DNA of 64,000 nt. It comes from Luteimonas fraxinea. GTDB lineage: Bacteria; Pseudomonadota; Gammaproteobacteria; Xanthomonadales; Xanthomonadaceae. The position numbers were made by a program, and so were the translations under genes. Below the pieces are notes generated by a model. That model did no database searches. It was given only the letters and a program-made list of their open reading frames with translations, and had not been told where the DNA came from. Where the stretch lies: contig NZ_CP089507.1 in NCBI RefSeq assembly GCF_021233355.1, forward strand, positions 2,357,001-2,421,000, given 5' to 3'. Below, piece by piece: positions 51,391 to 60,105 of this stretch; within the stretch, counting starts at the first letter, position 1; each line of letters begins with the position of its first letter.

Positions 51391-51933
51391 ATGGACACGA
51401 TCACCCCCGATGATGTCGTCGCCTTCTGGCGACAGGCCGGCATGCAGAAGTGGTTCCAGGGCGGCGACGCCTTCGACCGCGAATGCGACGAGCGCTTCCG
51501 CGACGCGCACTTCGCCGCGGGCCGTCGCGAACTGGAGACCTGGCTCGACACCGCCGAGGGCGGACTCGCGCTGCTGATCCTGCTCGACCAGATTCCGCGC
51601 AACATCTTCCGCGACAGCGGACATGCCTTCGCGACCGACAGCCTTGCGCGCCATTACGCGCAGCGCATGATCGACGCCGGCCATGACCGCAGTTTCGATG
51701 CCGACCTGCGCGGCTTCGTCTATCTGCCGTTCGAGCATTCGGAAGACCTGGCCGATCAGCAGCGTTCGATCGCGCTGTTCGCCGATGTCGACAACGACGA
51801 GTACCGCAAATACGCGCAGGCGCACCTCGACGTCATCGAACGCTTCGGGCGGTTCCCGCATCGCAACCGCGCGCTCGGTCGCGTCAACACGCCGGAAGAG
51901 CAGACCTGGCTCGACGAAGGCGGCGGCTTCTAG
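51391..51933 (+). CDS. DUF924 family protein
   Basis: The 180-residue helical protein shows the DUF924 pattern: VVAFWRQAGMQKWF, then DQIPRNIFRD, FVYLPFEHSEDLADQQRS and FGRFPHRNRALGR. The family is widespread, soluble and uncharacterised; its fold is TPR-like. The start at 51391 gives MDTITPDDV, matching family N-termini. It converges on the phospholipase D-type gene with 13 bases between the stop codons. Confidence 0.88.
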   Translation: MDTITPDDVVAFWRQAGMQKWFQGGDAFDRECDERFRDAHFAAGRRELETWLDTAEGGLALLILLDQIPRNIFRDSGHAFATDSLARHYAQRMIDAGHDRSFDADLRGFVYLPFEHSEDLADQQRSIALFADVDNDEYRKYAQAHLDVIERFGRFPHRNRALGRVNTPEEQTWLDEGGGF

Positions 51934-51946
51934 CGCGCTCCCGCAG

Positions 51947-53371
51947 TCAGAGAAACGAATCCGCCAGGCGCGCGATGCCTTCGACGCTGCGCCGCCAGGT
52001 CGGCCGCCGCTTCCACTCATCTGCTTCCAGCACGTCCGACTCGCGCAGATAGTCCTGTTCGATCTCGCGCAGCCGCGCCACGACACCCGCGTCGAAGCAC
52101 AGCAGGCCGGCCTCAGCATTGAGCATGAAGCTGCGGATGTCGAGATTGCTCGACCCGACCAGCGCGATGTCGTCGTCGATGCTCAGATGCTTGGCGTGCA
52201 GAAAGTGCGGCCGGTACAGCGCGATACGCACTCCGGCCGCCAGCAGTTCGTCGTAGAACCCGGCCTGCGCCCAAGCGGTCAGGCGCTGGTTGTTGGTGGC
52301 CGACAGGATCAACTGCACCGACACACCCGACAACGCGGCGACACGCAGCGCGCCGAGCGTGGCCTCGTCGGGCACGAAGTAGGGCGTCACCAGCACCGCG
52401 CGCCGACGCGCACGCTGCACGAGCGCGACGAACACATCGCGCGCGTTCTCGAACGGATACGCGGGACCGCTCGGCAACAATTGCGCGGGCACAAGACCAC
52501 TCGGCGCGATCGGTGGCGCATCGACTTCCAGCACTTCGCCGGTCTCGATGTACCAGTCGCTGGCGAACAGCGCCTGCAGTTGCGCGACCACCGGCCCGCG
52601 CACGCGCGCGACGACCTCGCGGTTGGGATGGCCGGGCACGAAGTCCGGATCGGCAAGATTCTGCGAGCCGGTCAGCGCGAGGCGACCATCGATCACCGCG
52701 ATCTTGCGGTGGTTGCGCAGATCCATCCGCGCACTGCGCCGCCATGCGAGGCCACCGGCCAGTGTGGCCTGCACGCTGACGCCGGCATCGCGCAGCGGGC
52801 GTCGGAACGCGCGCAGTCCGTGCTTGGCGCCCACCGCGTCGAGCAGCAAGCGACAGCGCACACCACGGCGTGTCGCACGTTCGAGTGCACTGGCGACCGC
52901 GCGGCCGGCGGTGTCGTCGCGCATCAGGTAGTAGAGCAGATGCACTTCACGCGTCGCCGCGTCGATGTCGTCGACCAGGCGCTGCAGTGAGCCTGCGTAA
53001 TCGTCGAGCAGCTCGACCGCGTTGCCATTGGTCGGCATGAAATCCCCGAGCCGTTCCACCAGCCGCGCCGCATCGGCCGGCGCGGAGAACGCGTCGGGCG
53101 GACACCAGCGCAATGCGGTCAAGGGCGTCTGGCGCTGTCGGATCAACCGCGACGCCCGCGCCTGCCGCTCGCGCCGCAGCTTCGACAGCCACGGATGGCC
53201 GAGCAGCAGATAGGCAGGGAGTCCGAGCAGGGGTACGAAGCCGATCAGCAGAAGCCAGCTGCGCGCGGCCGACGAGCGCGTGCGCGCGGGAATCCACAGC
53301 AGGGCCGCGATCCGGATCAGCCAGTCGGCCACGAGGATCCACAGGCCGATGTGCAGGTCGTGATCCGACAT
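51947..53371 (-). CDS. cls: Cardiolipin synthase-like phospholipase D family protein
   Basis: The 474-residue protein has two N-terminal membrane helices (about residues 8-28 and 37-60) and two HKD motifs: His221-x-Lys223-x4-Asp228 in NHRKIAVIDG, and His392-x-Lys394-x4-Asp399 in HAKHLSID. GSQNL and GSSNLD follow the two motifs as expected. This is the layout of cardiolipin synthase A/B, which transfers a phosphatidyl group between phosphatidylglycerols at the inner membrane. Relation to ClsA fits best from the membrane helices. Confidence 0.92.
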   Translation of the reverse strand: MSDHDLHIGLWILVADWLIRIAALLWIPARTRSSAARSWLLLIGFVPLLGLPAYLLLGHPWLSKLRRERQARASRLIRQRQTPLTALRWCPPDAFSAPADAARLVERLGDFMPTNGNAVELLDDYAGSLQRLVDDIDAATREVHLLYYLMRDDTAGRAVASALERATRRGVRCRLLLDAVGAKHGLRAFRRPLRDAGVSVQATLAGGLAWRRSARMDLRNHRKIAVIDGRLALTGSQNLADPDFVPGHPNREVVARVRGPVVAQLQALFASDWYIETGEVLEVDAPPIAPSGLVPAQLLPSGPAYPFENARDVFVALVQRARRRAVLVTPYFVPDEATLGALRVAALSGVSVQLILSATNNQRLTAWAQAGFYDELLAAGVRIALYRPHFLHAKHLSIDDDIALVGSSNLDIRSFMLNAEAGLLCFDAGVVARLREIEQDYLRESDVLEADEWKRRPTWRRSVEGIARLADSFL

Positions 53372-53458
53372 GCGTTCGAGTGTGGCATGCGGGTGTGGCG
53401 GGGATGGCTGAACCGGAGTGCTCCGAGCTCCGCACTCGGCACTCGCGATCACCGTTTA

Positions 53459-53496
53459 GAGCCCCTCTCCCTCTGGGAGAGGGGTTGGGGTGAGGG
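53459..53496. repeat. Dispersed CCCCTCTCC / GGGAGAGGGG repeat
   Basis: GCCCCTCTCCC and GGGAGAGGGG around a short centre, followed by TTGGGGTGAGGG. This is another copy of the repeat at 34636 and 50401, in inverse orientation. Confidence 0.75.
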
Positions 53497-53540
53497 TCGC
53501 GTCGTGTACGCGAATCGAAAGTGATAGCAGATCCCCAGAA

Positions 53541-53572
53541 ACACAAAACCCGCCTTGCGGCGGGTTTTGTGT
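53541..53572. terminator. Strong terminator after rpmG
   Basis: ACACAAAACCCGCC (53541-53554) and its complement (53559-53572) form a perfect 14 bp stem with a TTGC loop and built-in A and T runs, able to work on both strands. Between it and rpmG lie a copy of the ATCCCAGC palindrome (53582-53601) and a nested inverted repeat, TGATGCAACG (53601-53610) with its complement at 53633-53642, which overlaps the rpmG stop codon. Confidence 0.88.
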
Positions 53573-53639
53573 TGAGGCTGGATCCCAGCCTTCGCTGGGA
53601 TGATGCAACGTCAGCCGCGCTGAAGCGCGGGTCGTTGCA

Positions 53640-53804
53640 TCACTTGATCTTGCCTTCCTTGTAGATCACGTGCTTCCGGACGACGGGGTCGTACTTCTTG
53701 AACTCCATCTTGCCGGGGGTGTTCTTCTTGTTCTTGTCCGTGGTGTAGAAATGCCCGGTGTTGGCCGAGGAAATCAGACGGATCTTGTCGCGCTTGCCTG
53801 CCAT
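53640..53804 (-). CDS. rpmG: 50S ribosomal protein L33
   Basis: This 54-residue basic protein reads [20 protein letters not shown] and continues with [20 protein letters not shown], matching L33. It lacks the CxxC zinc-binding pairs, so it is the zinc-independent form. GGAG lies before the ATG. It follows rpmB by 11 bases, the standard rpmBG arrangement, and is too short for usual open-reading-frame cut-offs. Confidence 0.97.
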   Translation of the reverse strand: MAGKRDKIRLISSANTGHFYTTDKNKKNTPGKMEFKKYDPVVRKHVIYKEGKIK

Positions 53805-53815
53805 GTTCTAACTCC

Positions 53816-54052
53816 TCAGACCTTTTCGCCGCGGGCACGAAGCTCGGCGAGGACGACGTCGATGCCGTTCTTGTCGATGGTGCGCAGGGCCTTGGTGGAT
53901 ACACGCAGCTTGATCCAGCGGTTTTCGCTGGCAACCCAGAAACGACGCTCATGCAGATTCGGCATGAAGCGGCGACGGGTCTTGTTCATGGCATGCGACA
54001 CGTTGTTGCCATGCGTCGTACGCTTGCCAGTGACTTGGCAGACTCGGGACAT
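53816..54052 (-). CDS. rpmB: 50S ribosomal protein L28
   Basis: The 78-residue basic protein begins [20 protein letters not shown] and continues [20 protein letters not shown], the L28 signature. GAGG precedes the ATG. It is the first gene of rpmBG. The 294 bases upstream, up to the DUF2894 gene, hold no supported gene and must contain its promoter, though I could not place the boxes with confidence. Confidence 0.97.
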   Translation of the reverse strand: MSRVCQVTGKRTTHGNNVSHAMNKTRRRFMPNLHERRFWVASENRWIKLRVSTKALRTIDKNGIDVVLAELRARGEKV

Positions 54053-54346
54053 TACGCACCTCGAAGTATTTGATATCGCCCTTAGCCAGGGAGATGGCGG
54101 CCCCGATGGCGTGGCCATCGCGCGGTACGGGAAGGAAGTCTCGCTGCACCACTGCCGGGGAATCGCGCTTCCGGAAGGCAGGTCAGGCCATGTCGCCATG
54201 GGCTGGACGCAACGAGCCGGCCATTCTGCTGAAATTCCCCTTGCCGCGCAAGGCCTTGGCGGCACGTCCCATGGGAAGGCACTCCAGCGCCCGGCAGCGA
54301 AGGGGCAATCATCACTCGCGATGCGATGGCCGAAACTCTGGTCCGT

Positions 54347-54958
54347 TCAGCCGCGTTTGCGTGCCCGCGGCTTCGCACGGGGCTTCGCGCCCACCGGCGG
54401 CCCGGTTTCCTTTCCGGTCAGCACGCCCGCGTCCTGCAGCGTTTCCAGCCAGGACAGCGTGTCCACGTAGGCCAGGAACTGGCGCAGGTACTCCGGCGAC
54501 AGGCCACCCATCAGGGTCAGCGAGCGATGGGCGAGGGCGGCAGAGTTCAGCGGGCCGGCGCCGGTCGGCACCTCGGCCAGTGACTTGCGGACCTGGCTGC
54601 CGGTGCGCAGCGTCGACCACAGCGTGCGGAAGTCGTCGACGGCAGGCAGTTCGGGATAGGCGGCGTTCGATACAGCGCTCTCTGCGCGCGCAGCCATGCC
54701 ATCGACCAGCGTGCCCAGCGCGCTGCGCGTCGGCGTCGATTCGCGCGCCTCGCGCGGTCGGCTTTCGACATCGCGCGCATACGCATCGACCAGCGCGGTG
54801 AGCTTCGTATCGAGCACATCTCGCGCCGCACCGTCGAGCGCCGATGCGCGCCGATGCAAGGCCGCGATGCGATGGAAGCGCAACGGGTCCATGCGGTCGG
54901 CGCCGCTCAAGCGCCAGCCGTCGAGCACCGCATCGATGTCGATGCGATCAGCGGCCAT
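54347..54958 (-). CDS. zorG: DUF2894 protein, fourth gene of a Zorya type III-like operon
   Basis: The 203-residue soluble protein fits DUF2894: DPLRFHRIAALHRRASALDG near the start, a helical middle, and a late segment LNSAALAHRSLTLMGGLSPEYLRQFLAYVDTLSWLE, then a basic Lys/Arg/Pro tail. The ATG at 54958 lies 11 bases inside the end of the OmpA-like gene, so it is translationally coupled to it. Its job is unknown; with the MotAB-like pair upstream it would be a cytoplasmic partner or effector. The match to ZorG is by position and partners only, from memory. Confidence 0.68.
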   Translation of the reverse strand: MAADRIDIDAVLDGWRLSGADRMDPLRFHRIAALHRRASALDGAARDVLDTKLTALVDAYARDVESRPREARESTPTRSALGTLVDGMAARAESAVSNAAYPELPAVDDFRTLWSTLRTGSQVRKSLAEVPTGAGPLNSAALAHRSLTLMGGLSPEYLRQFLAYVDTLSWLETLQDAGVLTGKETGPPVGAKPRAKPRARKRG

Positions 54959-55592
54959 CGGACTGGGCAGCGGCCTGCAGGCGCGGCACCGGCGCCATCT
55001 CCACGCGACGGTTCTGTGCGCGGCCGTCGGCATCGTCGTTCGAGCCCACCGGCTGCTGCGCGCCGAACGCGGCGGCGAACACCGACTCGGCCGGCACGCC
55101 ATCGCGGATCAGCTCGCGCGTCACCGTCAACGCGCGCTGCGCCGAGAGCTCCCAGTTATCGGAGAAGCGGTTGCCGTCGCGCACCAGGCGGTCGTCGGTG
55201 AAGCCGCTGACCATCAAGATCTCATCGCGCGAGGCGAGGTACTCGGCCAGCGGGCCGGCCAGGCTCTGCAGCAGCTCGCGGCCTTCCGGCTGCAGCTGAT
55301 CGGACGCCTGCGCGAACAGCACGCTGCCGCGGATGCCGATGCGGCCATCGACCAGGGTGATGCGGCCTGCTGCCAGTGGCGCAGCCAATGCCTGTTCCAG
55401 CGTCTGGCGGCGCTGCGTCTCGGCCTCGCGCTGGGCGATCTCCGCGTCCAGCTTGAGTTCGAGCTGCAGCTGCACGCCGATCACGCCGACCAGGATCAGC
55501 ACGAACGCGCCCAGCAGCACCGACATCAGATCGCCGAACGCGGCCCAGATCGGCGCGGACGATTCGTGATCGCCTTCCAGCTCCACGCTCAT
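54948..55592 (-). CDS. zorB: MotB/ZorB-like OmpA-domain stator protein
   Basis: The 214-residue protein has one N-terminal membrane helix with an acidic residue at its start (FGDLMSVLLGAFVLILVGVIG, Asp21), the position of the proton-binding Asp of MotB and ExbD. A coiled segment follows, then an OmpA-like peptidoglycan-binding domain: GFTDDRLV, NWELSAQRALTV and GRAQNRRVEM. This is the design of MotB and ZorB. The ATG overlaps the stop of the DUF802 gene (ATGA). It would anchor an ion-driven complex to the cell wall. Confidence 0.82.
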   Translation of the reverse strand: MSVELEGDHESSAPIWAAFGDLMSVLLGAFVLILVGVIGVQLQLELKLDAEIAQREAETQRRQTLEQALAAPLAAGRITLVDGRIGIRGSVLFAQASDQLQPEGRELLQSLAGPLAEYLASRDEILMVSGFTDDRLVRDGNRFSDNWELSAQRALTVTRELIRDGVPAESVFAAAFGAQQPVGSNDDADGRAQNRRVEMAPVPRLQAAAQSDGR

Positions 55593-57940
55593 GCGGATGC
55601 GGCGCGCGGTGCGCCCAGCTGCTGGAGGTCTTCGATGATCTGCTTCTGCGCCAGCACGCTGAGATCCACGACCTCACGCGCCTGCGCCACGTAGTACGCC
55701 AGCTGCTCGTCGCTGCGCGCCAGCGACTTCTCCAGCGCGTCCTCGATGCCCTGCAGACGCGTCGCGAGCTGCTGATTCGATTCGCCGAAGACCTCGACCG
55801 CGGCGCCGAACGCCTCGCCGAGACTCGCGACATCCGCTGCGCCGACGCTGAGCGTCGTCGCCACGCCGTCGAGCTTGCCGGTCTCGGCAGTGATGTGATC
55901 GGTGAAGCGGGTGCCGACGCGTTCGAGCAGATCGGCCGAGGTCGCGACCAGCGCATCGATCGCCGCGCGCTGTTCGGTCGAGGCGTGGTTCACCGCGCTC
56001 AGCAGCGTGTCGAGCGTCGACAGCATCTGCGTGCGTTCTTCCAGCATCGCGGTGTCGCGCACCATGCTCTCCGACAGCGACTGGCGCAGTTCCGCGATGA
56101 CCTCGGCGGCCGCGCGCGGCGCTTCCGATGCGGTGTCCACGAGGCGCGAGATCTCGGCGATGGTCTCGCTGGCATGCGCCTGCGTCTGCGCGCCGATGGT
56201 GTCGGCGGTGCTCGCGAGCGTGTCGCAGATCGCCTGTTGCTGGCGCGTGGTCTCGGCGCCGGCCTGCGCCCAGTCCTCGCGCAACGCGGCGCCCATCGCG
56301 GTCAGGCTGTCGGTCCACGCGGCAAGGCGCTGCGCGTCCTGCGCCGCGAGCGCGGTCTGCAAGCCGACATGCGAGCTGTCCACCTGCTGCAGCAGCGCGG
56401 CGGAGTGGGTTTCGAATGTCGCCGCGGCTGCCGTCAGCGCCTGCTGGTGCTGTGCGCTCATGGCTTCGTTCGTTGCGGCCTGCTTCGCGAGTGCGTCGTT
56501 CCAGGCGGCACTGACCGTGCCAGCGGTCGCGTCGAGACGCGTGGCGACGCCGTCGACCAATGCGGTGGCGCGCTGCTCGAAGGTTTCGCCGATGCCGTCA
56601 AGCGTGCTGCGCAGATCGGACGTCAGCGCGGCATGCGACGCCTGCTGCGCGGCCAGCGCGTCCTGCCAGCGTTCGGCCACGTTCGCCGTCGACGCATCGA
56701 AGCCTGTCGTCAGCGCCTGCAGCTGGCGGTCGACGGCGCCGGTCACGGCCTCGTGCAGCGCGATGGTCTGCGCGGTTGTCGCATCGAGACGCGTGGTGAC
56801 GTCGCCGAGCAGACCGTTCGCACGCTGCTCGAACGTCGTGTTGAATCCGTCGAGTGCGCCACGCAGGTCGCGCGCCAGTGTTTCGTTCGACGCCTGCTGG
56901 CCGTCCACCGCTTGCTGCCAGCGATCAGCCACGGTCGCGGTCGAGGCTTCGAAGCCGGTGGTCAGCGTCTGCAGCTGACGCTCGACCGCGTCGGAGACCG
57001 TCGCCTGCAGCGATGCGGTTTCGCGTGCCAGCGCGGCCATCGTCGTTTCGAACACCGGCTGCAACGCGGCCGTCGCGGCACGCGCGCTGTCGGCGACGCT
57101 GGTCTGCAGGGCGCGTTCCACCGAACCGGCCAGCTGCGTGTAAACCGCTTCGGTGCGGCCGTGGAAGGCGTCCTGGTTGGCAGTGTGTCGCTCACCGGCG
57201 GCCGCGTTCTGCTGCTCGATCGTCGCCATCATCGCGCCCAGCCGCTCGACCAGCGCCGGCATCACCTCGGTCTGCTGCTGCAGCAGACGCAGGGTTTCCT
57301 CGCGCTGGTGCGCCTGCGAATGCGTGCGCAGCGTCGTCGCGGCGGCCACATCCAGCAGCTGCACGGTGCGCGCGCGTTCGCGGCGCAGCAACGCGGACGC
57401 GAGGCCCAGCATCGCCGAGGTCGCGATGCCCGCGATCGACGTGCCGAACGCGAAGCCCAGGCCCTTGACCGGCGCCGCCAGCGAATCGCGGATCGCCTGC
57501 AGATCGGTCGCCGTCTCCAGCGCCATGCCGGTGCCGCGCAGCATCACCATCATGCCCAGCAGCGTGCCGAGCATGCCCAGCAGCACCAGCATGCCGACCA
57601 GATACGGCGTGAGCGCCGGCACCGGCAGCGCGACGCGTTCGCCCTCGATGCGCAGGCGCACCGCATTGCGCAGACCGGCATCCAGCCCGCCCAGCCAGTC
57701 GCCCAGCGACGACGGCGTTTCGTTCAACTGCGCCACGCCATCGGCCAGCGTCTTCGTGGCCTGCCGGTAGCGCAGCAGCTCCAGGCCACCGGCGACGTAA
57801 CAGGCGCCGATCAGCAGGGTGACGGCAAGCGCCAGCGTGTTCGAGCCGATGTAGCCGATCGCGATCCAGCCGACCACGGCGAGGCCGAGCGCGAACACGA
57901 ACGCGGGAAGGAGAGCGGTATTACGACTGCTTGAGGACAT
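55589..57940 (-). CDS. zorA: MotA/TolQ/ZorA-like DUF802 protein with long coiled-coil tail
   Basis: The 783-residue protein has four membrane helices (about residues 8-30, 33-53, 111-134 and 160-184). The last two carry the MotA/TolQ/ExbB pattern LGMLGTLLGMMVML and PVKGLGFAFGTSIAGIATSAML. The remaining 590 residues are an Ala/Gln/Thr-rich coiled coil, including two long DUF802-type repeats (RQLQTLTTGFEAST, then TFEQRAN and TRLDATTAQ; and again RQLQALTTGFDAST). A motor subunit with a long cytoplasmic tail is the hallmark of ZorA, where the tail is thought to signal phage sensing. The start at 57940 lies 10 bases after the DUF3348 stop; an earlier start would overlap it. Confidence 0.8.
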   Translation of the reverse strand: MSSSSRNTALLPAFVFALGLAVVGWIAIGYIGSNTLALAVTLLIGACYVAGGLELLRYRQATKTLADGVAQLNETPSSLGDWLGGLDAGLRNAVRLRIEGERVALPVPALTPYLVGMLVLLGMLGTLLGMMVMLRGTGMALETATDLQAIRDSLAAPVKGLGFAFGTSIAGIATSAMLGLASALLRRERARTVQLLDVAAATTLRTHSQAHQREETLRLLQQQTEVMPALVERLGAMMATIEQQNAAAGERHTANQDAFHGRTEAVYTQLAGSVERALQTSVADSARAATAALQPVFETTMAALARETASLQATVSDAVERQLQTLTTGFEASTATVADRWQQAVDGQQASNETLARDLRGALDGFNTTFEQRANGLLGDVTTRLDATTAQTIALHEAVTGAVDRQLQALTTGFDASTANVAERWQDALAAQQASHAALTSDLRSTLDGIGETFEQRATALVDGVATRLDATAGTVSAAWNDALAKQAATNEAMSAQHQQALTAAAATFETHSAALLQQVDSSHVGLQTALAAQDAQRLAAWTDSLTAMGAALREDWAQAGAETTRQQQAICDTLASTADTIGAQTQAHASETIAEISRLVDTASEAPRAAAEVIAELRQSLSESMVRDTAMLEERTQMLSTLDTLLSAVNHASTEQRAAIDALVATSADLLERVGTRFTDHITAETGKLDGVATTLSVGAADVASLGEAFGAAVEVFGESNQQLATRLQGIEDALEKSLARSDEQLAYYVAQAREVVDLSVLAQKQIIEDLQQLGAPRAASA

Positions 57941-57950
57941 AAGGACTGCG

Positions 57951-58664
57951 TCAGTGGGTGCGAAGCGCTGCGAGCAGCCCCTCGACCGGTTGGAAACGGA
58001 CATCCAGTTCGGCGATCAGCACGCCCTGCATCTCCCTGCGAAAACCATCGAGCCAGGCCGCGGACGGATCCGTGGCCGACGCACCCGCGGCGGCGCGCAG
58101 CCGCTCGAAGTGCGTTTCGAGCAATGCCGGCACCGCACCGAGCGACGCGTGCTCGCGCGGGCTCAGCGCGCTCTCCATCACCGCATCCACCTCGGCCAGC
58201 CGCGCCATGTCGGCCGACCGCTGTGCCAGCCGGTCGCGCAGATCGCCGCGCAGCCGGCCTGTCGCCATCTGCATCGACCGCTGCAGCGCCAGATGGCGCT
58301 GGCGGAAGGGCGCGAAGTCGATTGCGGCTTCGGTTTCGTCCGACGGCCTGGCCGCATGCGGGTGCGGGATCGCCAGTTCCGGCGCTTCGGCGATCGACGC
58401 CAGCAGCGTCGCCCGCGCCTTGGCGCACACGGCCGCGTCATCCCGATCAATGACTTGCGCGCTCTGTTCAGCCTCGAGCGCCTTCGCGTCGAGCACCTTC
58501 GACAGCACCACCGCCCGCGTCCAGTCGATCCACTGGCTCAAACGCTCGGCCGGCGCCGGGCCGCCTTGCGGCAGCGTGTCGTCGGTCAGGCGGGCCAGCA
58601 GCCGGATGAAGGTCGGGCCGCGGAAGGCGGGGCGGGGCGGGGAATCCAAGGAGGGCGCGCGCAA
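57951..58664 (-). CDS. zorF: DUF3348 protein, first gene of a Zorya type III-like operon
   Basis: The 237-residue soluble, helix-rich protein fits DUF3348: FIRLLARLTDD and LSQWIDWTRAVVLSKVLD near the start, FAPFRQRHLALQRSMQMATGRLRGDLR in the middle, and WLDGFRREMQGVLIAELDVRFQPVEGLLAAL at the end. As I recall, DUF3348 (ZorF) with ZorA and ZorB defines Zorya type III. The start is taken as TTG at 58664, since no ATG lies in the conserved N-terminus; a TAAAAT -10-like box is just upstream, so the true start could differ. It is divergent from the DarT1 pair. Confidence 0.72.
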   Translation of the reverse strand: MRAPSLDSPPRPAFRGPTFIRLLARLTDDTLPQGGPAPAERLSQWIDWTRAVVLSKVLDAKALEAEQSAQVIDRDDAAVCAKARATLLASIAEAPELAIPHPHAARPSDETEAAIDFAPFRQRHLALQRSMQMATGRLRGDLRDRLAQRSADMARLAEVDAVMESALSPREHASLGAVPALLETHFERLRAAAGASATDPSAAWLDGFRREMQGVLIAELDVRFQPVEGLLAALRTH

Positions 58665-58832
58665 AAGACGGCGATTTTACAGTGCGCGTGCCGTGTCGTA
58701 CGCGTCTTCTCAAGGACTAACCGGAAAATTGCTCGTTGCTGCGCTATGAAGGCATTCTCGGCTATGTTCAATTCGCGTGCGCAAGATAAAAAATTTGGAA
58801 GCCGTCTAAAAAAACGAAAGGAAGCGACTTGT

Positions 58833-59351
58833 ATGACGCCTGATGAATTCTTCCGGAAATTCAGTGTCAAGTGCTTTTATCATTTTACGGATTTACGAAA
58901 TGTGTCATCGATTAAAGAGCGCGGCGGGCTCTTGTCTATGCACGAAATGAAGCGTAGAGGAATAGCAGTGCCTGCTCCAGGTGGTAACGTCGCGAGCCAG
59001 CGAACAGACGCAATTAATGGCATGGATAAGTACGTGCACCTTTGTTTTTTCAATCAGAATCCGATGGAGTATCGAGCGAAGGAAGACGGGAGAATTGAGG
59101 AGTCAAAGTTTCTGGAGGTAAGCAGGGAAGTGATCTGCGTCGAGGGTGTTCTGTTTACTTCAACGATGTCTAATGTGCGCGGGGCCGTTGCAGTTGATCT
59201 TGTTAGAGCTTCTCAGGCTCTAGATTTTGATGCAATCTACGGAAAGGTCGACTGGTCTGATCTCGCGCAGAGAGGCAGGGTAGTTGCGGCTAGAAAGTAC
59301 GAGATTCTAGTTCCGGGTTTCGTTGATATTAAATATCTAAGGAATATATGA
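58833..59351 (+). CDS. darT1: DarT1-like DNA ADP-ribosyltransferase toxin
   Basis: The 172-residue protein has the DarT (DUF4433) layout: YHFTDLRNVSSIKERGGLLS with His17, the NPM motif in CFFNQNPMEYRA (residues 76-78), and a C-terminal KYEILVPGFV whose Glu157 is in the place of the catalytic Glu. DarT enzymes attach ADP-ribose to bases of single-stranded DNA and stop replication, often in phage defence. The pairing with a NADAR protein points to the guanosine-modifying DarT1 group. AAGGAAG before the ATG at 58833 supports this start; an in-frame ATG at 58746 would add 29 residues. Base composition is far more AT-rich than the host genome. Confidence 0.8.
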   Translation: MTPDEFFRKFSVKCFYHFTDLRNVSSIKERGGLLSMHEMKRRGIAVPAPGGNVASQRTDAINGMDKYVHLCFFNQNPMEYRAKEDGRIEESKFLEVSREVICVEGVLFTSTMSNVRGAVAVDLVRASQALDFDAIYGKVDWSDLAQRGRVVAARKYEILVPGFVDIKYLRNI

Positions 59352-60050
59352 ATGGCTGACAGGCCGGTTTTCGTTCCTTCGAAAAAGATGGGGCGATTAG
59401 TCGAAGAGCTGAATATTGCGTTTTTGTGGAGTCCTGGGCTGGCTCCGGTTCAAAAGCGCAAGAACGTCGCGGCGCTTCACGAGGCTGCAGGTAGAAAGGG
59501 GTTGGTCAACTTGCTGGAGGTTTCAACCAAGTCTGACGAGAAGCTTGGGCAAAGGCTGAGTGCATTTAATTTGAAAGTTGAATTGGGTGATGGCTTGTCG
59601 GTGCCTTTGGAGTGCGCGTTCCAAGGGAGTAAGGTCTTTGAAGGAGGGGGTCCTTATGTAGACATCTTCGACAAGGAGGCTCGCGAAGCAAAGCGTGATC
59701 CAAGGCTAATCGATTCGGGTGCCCTCGTGGGGTTCAGATTCTTGGATCTGGATTTTCCACTAGCCCCCAAGACAATGTTCTACGATTGGTTGTATATAAG
59801 ATCTTTGTTTCCACACCGAGATTTTTTAAGTGGAAGATTGAGCGCCTACTCCGGATTTACTGATATCGAGTTCAATCCGGCAAGGTCGATTAATTGCCAG
59901 GCTCGTTCCTGTGCAACATACGTGGCGCTTGAGCGCTTGGGTCTGCTTGAGGAATCAGTGAAATCTGCCGAGGATTTCCTAAGAATTCTTAAGCCTGATT
60001 CAATTGAGCAGCCTCATTCCGATTTGGATCGGCAGGGCTCTATTTTTTAG
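59352..60050 (+). CDS. NADAR-family antitoxin of the DarT1 toxin
   Basis: The 232-residue protein matches the DarT1-associated NADAR family (formerly DUF6977, as I recall). NADAR signatures are SAFNLKV (the SNF-like motif), LECAFQGSKVF with Glu87 (compare EHAFQAxK), and FTDIEFNPARSINCQA. NADAR enzymes hydrolyse the ADP-ribose from modified guanosine and so undo the toxin's mark. The ATG starts directly at the toxin's stop codon with no gap, so both are made from one mRNA. Like its partner it is AT-rich with unusual codons, showing recent transfer. It ends convergent with the MutS-like gene. Confidence 0.78.
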   Translation: MADRPVFVPSKKMGRLVEELNIAFLWSPGLAPVQKRKNVAALHEAAGRKGLVNLLEVSTKSDEKLGQRLSAFNLKVELGDGLSVPLECAFQGSKVFEGGGPYVDIFDKEAREAKRDPRLIDSGALVGFRFLDLDFPLAPKTMFYDWLYIRSLFPHRDFLSGRLSAYSGFTDIEFNPARSINCQARSCATYVALERLGLLEESVKSAEDFLRILKPDSIEQPHSDLDRQGSIF

Positions 60051-60105
60051 TTAGTTCCCAAGCTGACGGAGTTAGGATATTTCTCGAGTCGTGTGCTGCT
60101 TCTGC

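Noticed and set aside
55895..57934. A 679-codon open frame antisense to the DUF802 gene
   Set aside because: Arg-rich low-complexity product caused by the Ala/Gln-rich coiled coil on the other strand.
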